From: Pseudomonas sp. FeN3W
GTDB taxonomy: Bacteria; Pseudomonadota; Gammaproteobacteria; Pseudomonadales; Pseudomonadaceae
Length of the DNA stretch: 64,000 nucleotides
Direction of reading: 5' to 3'
NCBI GenBank assembly: GCA_030263805.2
Contig: CP136010.1
Location: 2,805,001-2,869,000, forward strand
The notes under the pieces were generated by a model that did not search any database, was not told where the DNA came from, and was given only the letters and a program-made list of their open reading frames with translations. A program made the translations under genes and the position numbers. This document shows, in pieces, positions 60,944 to 64,000 of the stretch (its first letter is position 1; each line of letters begins with the position of its first letter).

Positions 60944-61981
60944 ATGCTGCAGCTGGCACTGTACTGCGCCTTCGGCCTAGGTGCGCTGACCCTGCTGGTG
61001 CTACTGCAGGTGCTGCTGCTCGGCGAGCTGTCGCGCCGGCGCGCCGTGCGCCGTCAGCAATTCAACGAACAGTGGCGGCCCTTCTTCGCCCTCTGCAGCC
61101 TCAGCGACGAACTGCCGACCAGCCATGCGCCGCTGCCGCGGCGGCATCAGCTCTGGTTCCTGCTGCAGTGGAACCGCACCCAGCTGCAGCTGCGCGGCGC
61201 CGCGCGCGAGCGCATGAACCGCGCGCTGATCACCCTGGGCATGGATCGTCAGGCACTGGCCCTGTTGCGCGGACGGGTGCGCAGCAAGCTGATCGGCCTG
61301 ACCTGTCTGCGCCATCTGGCGGATCCGGCGCACTGGGGCGCGGTGCAGCCGCTCTTGCTCAACCGCAACGCCATCGTCGCCCTCTCCGCCGCCCAGACCC
61401 TGGTAGCGATGGACGCCAGCAAAGCCATGCAGCTGATCCTGCCGGCGGCGGTGAATCGCCCCGACTGGGCGCTGCCGCGGCTGATCAGCCTCTGCCAGCA
61501 GGCTGGCGAACAGGCCGTGACCACGCCCCTGCTGATCGTGCTGGCCTCCTCGGAAGATCCGCGCCGGGAGCGTCTGGTTCCACTGCTGACGCAGGGTGAT
61601 CCGCGCCATGCTGCGCCTTGGGCGCGAGCCCGTCTGGACGAAGGCGCGCCCGCGGAATACCTGCAGGTGGCGCTGCGCTGCCTGTACGAGCTCGGCGATC
61701 CGCGTGATCGCCCGCGCCTGCTGCGTGCCCTCGAACACCAGCAGGACAGCGTACGCCTGGCTGCGCTACAGGCGCTGCACAAGCAGGCGCGCTGGGAAGA
61801 CGGCGAGCTGTTCCTGCCACTGCTCGCCGACAGCAGCTGGTGGGTGCGCCAGGCCGCGGCCGACAGCCTGGCGACGCTGCCAGGCGCAACGCCGAAAGGC
61901 CTGCAGCAACTGCTCGAGCAGGTTCATGATCGTTACGGTAAGGACGCGTTGCGGCGGGCCATCGCGGAGGTGCGCCGGTGA
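60944..61981 (+). CDS. Membrane-anchored HEAT-repeat protein
   Basis: A 345-residue protein with one N-terminal helix (LALYCAFGLGALTLLVLLQVLLL) followed by a basic stop-transfer segment, so the rest lies in the cytoplasm. The body contains HEAT-type helical repeats (NAIVALSAAQTLVAMDASKAM, DSVRLAALQALHKQ, WWVRQAAADSLATLP). I chose the ATG at 60944 because GGAAG precedes it; an ATG at 60857 that overlaps the barrel gene is possible. It overlaps the glycosyltransferase start (GTGA). A scaffold role for the synthase is a guess from position. Confidence 0.8.
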   Translation: MLQLALYCAFGLGALTLLVLLQVLLLGELSRRRAVRRQQFNEQWRPFFALCSLSDELPTSHAPLPRRHQLWFLLQWNRTQLQLRGAARERMNRALITLGMDRQALALLRGRVRSKLIGLTCLRHLADPAHWGAVQPLLLNRNAIVALSAAQTLVAMDASKAMQLILPAAVNRPDWALPRLISLCQQAGEQAVTTPLLIVLASSEDPRRERLVPLLTQGDPRHAAPWARARLDEGAPAEYLQVALRCLYELGDPRDRPRLLRALEHQQDSVRLAALQALHKQARWEDGELFLPLLADSSWWVRQAAADSLATLPGATPKGLQQLLEQVHDRYGKDALRRAIAEVRR

Positions 61982-63381
61982 CCGAAACCTGGTTGTGGTG
62001 GTTGCAGGTCGCATTCATCCTCTATTTCCTGCTGCTCAACGGCATGTATCTGCTGCTCAACCTGCTGTCGATGGCCAGCCTGATGGGCTATATCCGCCAG
62101 CGCGCGGAAACCGGCGAGCTGGCGCCCTATCTCGGCGTCGAACCACCGGTGTCGGTGCTCATGCCGGCCTTCAACGAGGAAGCGACGATCCGCACCTCGG
62201 TGCGCTCGATGCTGCAGCTGCAATACCCCGAGTTCGAGATCGTGGTGATCAATGATGGGTCGAAGGACAACACGCTCGCCGTGCTGATCGAGGAATTCGA
62301 CCTGGTGCCGCACCCCGAGCCGTTACGCCAGGCGGTGGCTCATCAACCGGTGCAGGCCATCTACCGCTCGCGCCGCTACGCCAACCTGCGCGTGGTGGAC
62401 AAGGCCAACGGCGGCAAGGCCGATGCGTTGAATGCCGGTATCAATGCCGCGCGCTACGGCCTGTTCTGTGGCGTCGATGCCGACTCGATCCTGCAGCGCG
62501 ACAGCCTGCTGCGCGTGGTGCAGCCCTTCCTCGAGGACGAGCGCACCATTGCCGCGGGCGGCACGGTGCGTATCGCCAATGGCTCGCAGGTGCGTGGCGG
62601 CTTTCTGATCCAGGCCGGGCTGCCACGCAACTGGCTGGCGCGCTTCCAGATCGTCGAGTACCTGCGCGCCTTTCTCTTCGGCCGCCTCGGCTGGTCGCCG
62701 CTCAATGCCGTGCTGATCATTTCCGGTGCCTTCGGCCTGTTCGACCGCGAACGGGTGATGGCGATCGGCGGCTATCGCACCGATACCGTCGGCGAGGACA
62801 TGGAGCTGGTGGTGCGGCTGCACCGTTATCATCGCGAGAAGCGCATCCCCTACCGCATCCGCTACCTGCCCGATCCAATCTGCTGGACCGAATGCCCGGA
62901 AGACCTCGGCACTCTCGGCCGCCAGCGCAGCCGCTGGCAACGCGGCCTGGCGGAAAGCCTGAGCCGCCATGCGCGGCTGGCCTTCAGTCGGCGTGGCGGC
63001 ACGCCGGGTTGGCTGGCCTGGCCGTTCATGACACTGTTCGAATGGGTCGGCCCGCTGATCGAGCTGGTCGGCTACGGCTTCATGCTCGCCGGGTTCGCCT
63101 TCGGGGTGGTGTCCTACGCGGCGCTGGCGGCCTTCCTGCTGGTGGCGATTGGCATGGGCATTCTGCTATCGGTCAACGGCCTGCTGCTGGAGACCATGTC
63201 CTTCCGCGTCTACAACCGCCGGCGCGACATGCTGCAGCTGTTTCTGATGGCCGTGCTGGAGAACTTCGGCTACCGCCAGCTGAACACCGTCTGGCGCTGC
63301 CGTGGGCTCTGGCAATGGTTCTCCCGGCGCAAGCACCAGTGGGGCGCGATGCGCCGCAGCGGGCAGTGGGGGCAAAGCTAG
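61978..63381 (+). CDS. Processive family 2 glycosyltransferase
   Basis: A 467-residue inner-membrane polysaccharide synthase of the BcsA/PgaC/hyaluronan-synthase type. An N-terminal helix (VAFILYFLLLNGMYLLLNLL) precedes the catalytic domain with SVLMPAFNEEATIRTSV, Asp167-Ala-Asp169, Asp274 in TVGEDMELVVRL and Q316-RSR-W320 (the Q-x-x-R-W processivity motif). Several C-terminal helices follow (FGVVSYAALAAFLLVAIGMGILLSV). No PilZ domain is attached, so any c-di-GMP control must be indirect. GTG start overlapping the HEAT gene. The sugar and polymer are unknown. Confidence 0.88.
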   Translation: MTETWLWWLQVAFILYFLLLNGMYLLLNLLSMASLMGYIRQRAETGELAPYLGVEPPVSVLMPAFNEEATIRTSVRSMLQLQYPEFEIVVINDGSKDNTLAVLIEEFDLVPHPEPLRQAVAHQPVQAIYRSRRYANLRVVDKANGGKADALNAGINAARYGLFCGVDADSILQRDSLLRVVQPFLEDERTIAAGGTVRIANGSQVRGGFLIQAGLPRNWLARFQIVEYLRAFLFGRLGWSPLNAVLIISGAFGLFDRERVMAIGGYRTDTVGEDMELVVRLHRYHREKRIPYRIRYLPDPICWTECPEDLGTLGRQRSRWQRGLAESLSRHARLAFSRRGGTPGWLAWPFMTLFEWVGPLIELVGYGFMLAGFAFGVVSYAALAAFLLVAIGMGILLSVNGLLLETMSFRVYNRRRDMLQLFLMAVLENFGYRQLNTVWRCRGLWQWFSRRKHQWGAMRRSGQWGQS

Positions 63382-63399
63382 CTGAACGCTCAGAAAACC

Positions 63400-63474
63400 G
63401 TAGGGTGGATCACGCTTCATCGATCCACCATGGCTGTGCGACAAGGTGGATGTAAAAAGCGACATCCACCCTAC
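63400..63474. repeat. GTAGGGTGG palindromic repeat after the glycosyltransferase
   Basis: A 75-bp element from GTAGGGTGGAT to CATCCACCCTAC with two inner half-sites (GATCCACC and GGTGGATG), the same four-arm layout as at 36439-36516. It fills the gap between converging genes and may act as a bidirectional end point for transcripts. Confidence 0.75.
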
Positions 63475-63482
63475 GGATGACG

Positions 63483-64000
63483 TCAGAGCTGAATCCAGGT
63501 CGCCTTCAGCTCGGTGTACTTGTCGAAGGCGTGCAGCGACTTGTCGCGACCATTGCCGGACTGCTTGAAGCCGCCGAACGGCGCCGTCATGTCGCCGCCG
63601 TCGTACTGGTTGACCCACACGCTGCCGGCGCGCAACGCCCGCGCGGTGCGGTGCGCTTTGGACAGGTCGGCGGTCCATACGGCCGCAGCCAGGCCGTAGG
63701 GCGTGTCGTTGGCGATCGCCACCGCTTCCTCTGCGCTGTCGAAGGTGATCACCGAGAGCACCGGGCCGAAGATTTCCTCCTGAGCGATCTTCATCGCGTT
63801 GCTCACGCCATCGAAGATGGTCGGCTCGACGTACAGCCCGCCGGTTTCCTCCAGCGTACGCTGGCCGCCGATCAGCACCTGCGCTCCCGCCTCGCGACCG
63901 GCGTCGATATAGCCGAGCACGGTATTGAGCTGCTGGGTATCCACCAGCGCGCCGACGTTGGTCGCCGGGTCCAGCGGATTGCCCGGCTTCCAGCCCTTGA
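63483..64000 (-). CDS. Aldehyde dehydrogenase, PuuC/KauB-like (partial at the right window edge)
   Basis: Only the C-terminal 172 residues are visible; the frame stays open to the right edge. Family marks are AQEEIFGPVLSVITFDSAEEAVAIANDTPYGLAAAVWT and the ending MTAPFGGFKQSGNGRDKSLHAFDKYTELKATWI. That ending is typical of gamma-glutamyl-aminobutyraldehyde or 4-guanidinobutyraldehyde dehydrogenases (PuuC, KauB), which would serve the Spu route. The catalytic cysteine lies outside the window. The GTG at 63944 is internal and not a start. Confidence 0.88.
   Translation of the reverse strand, partial: KGWKPGNPLDPATNVGALVDTQQLNTVLGYIDAGREAGAQVLIGGQRTLEETGGLYVEPTIFDGVSNAMKIAQEEIFGPVLSVITFDSAEEAVAIANDTPYGLAAAVWTADLSKAHRTARALRAGSVWVNQYDGGDMTAPFGGFKQSGNGRDKSLHAFDKYTELKATWIQL

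Overview
The window reads as a high-GC gammaproteobacterial chromosome, almost certainly a Pseudomonas. The evidence is a complete spuABCDEFGH polyamine operon followed by spuI and aguRBA in the Pseudomonas order, a desA-type desaturase and GGDEF neighbour beside it as in P. aeruginosa, a DctBD/sigma-54-controlled TRAP operon, and GTAGG...CCTAC-ended intergenic palindromes. No rRNA, tRNA or CRISPR array was recognised. Species was not resolved.

Layout. 1-3152: the end of an RbbA-like ABC ATPase/permease and its YhhJ-like permease. 3362-6754: rfbBACD for dTDP-L-rhamnose. 6880-13591: dctB-dctD, then dctP-dctQ-dctM behind a clear -24/-12 promoter. 13660-16784: a 2OG-Fe(II) oxygenase, a DUF2059 protein, an alpha/beta hydrolase and a thioredoxin-fold membrane protein. 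16817-22846: a Fur box, a TonB-dependent receptor, an NMT1-type ABC importer and NnrS, tightly coupled. 22785-23646: two full and one shortened tandem copy of a 306-bp unit, which also encodes the last NnrS codons. 23661-33084 (minus strand): spuABCDEFGH. 33325-37711: spuI, aguR, aguB, aguA.

37578-45316: a 7.7-kb module bounded by perfect 41-bp direct repeats lies inside the 3' end of aguA. It carries a complete set for four-carbon sugar-acid (tetronate) catabolism: otnI, otnC, otnK, ltnD, an FCD-type GntR regulator, a denD-like dehydrogenase and a GntP permease. A broken IS481-type transposase sits at its right edge. The displaced original aguA end survives at 45276-45334; rejoining it gives a 368-residue AguA, while the present gene has a foreign 30-residue tail.

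45377-48121: a VOC-fold protein, a PAS-GGDEF cyclase and a desaturase. 48438-63381: ten co-directional genes. Two related sensor kinase/receiver pairs, an Hpt-REC-REC-GGDEF protein, a CHASE3 hybrid kinase and a third receiver lead directly into a YaiO-type outer-membrane protein, a membrane-anchored HEAT protein and a processive family 2 glycosyltransferase. This looks like a signalling-controlled polysaccharide synthesis and export locus that I cannot match to a named system. The window ends inside a PuuC/KauB-like aldehyde dehydrogenase.

Polyamine use dominates the middle: agmatine to putrescine (AguA, AguB), polyamine uptake (SpuDEFGH), gamma-glutamylation and transamination (SpuB, SpuI, SpuC, SpuA), and possibly aldehyde oxidation at the far right end.
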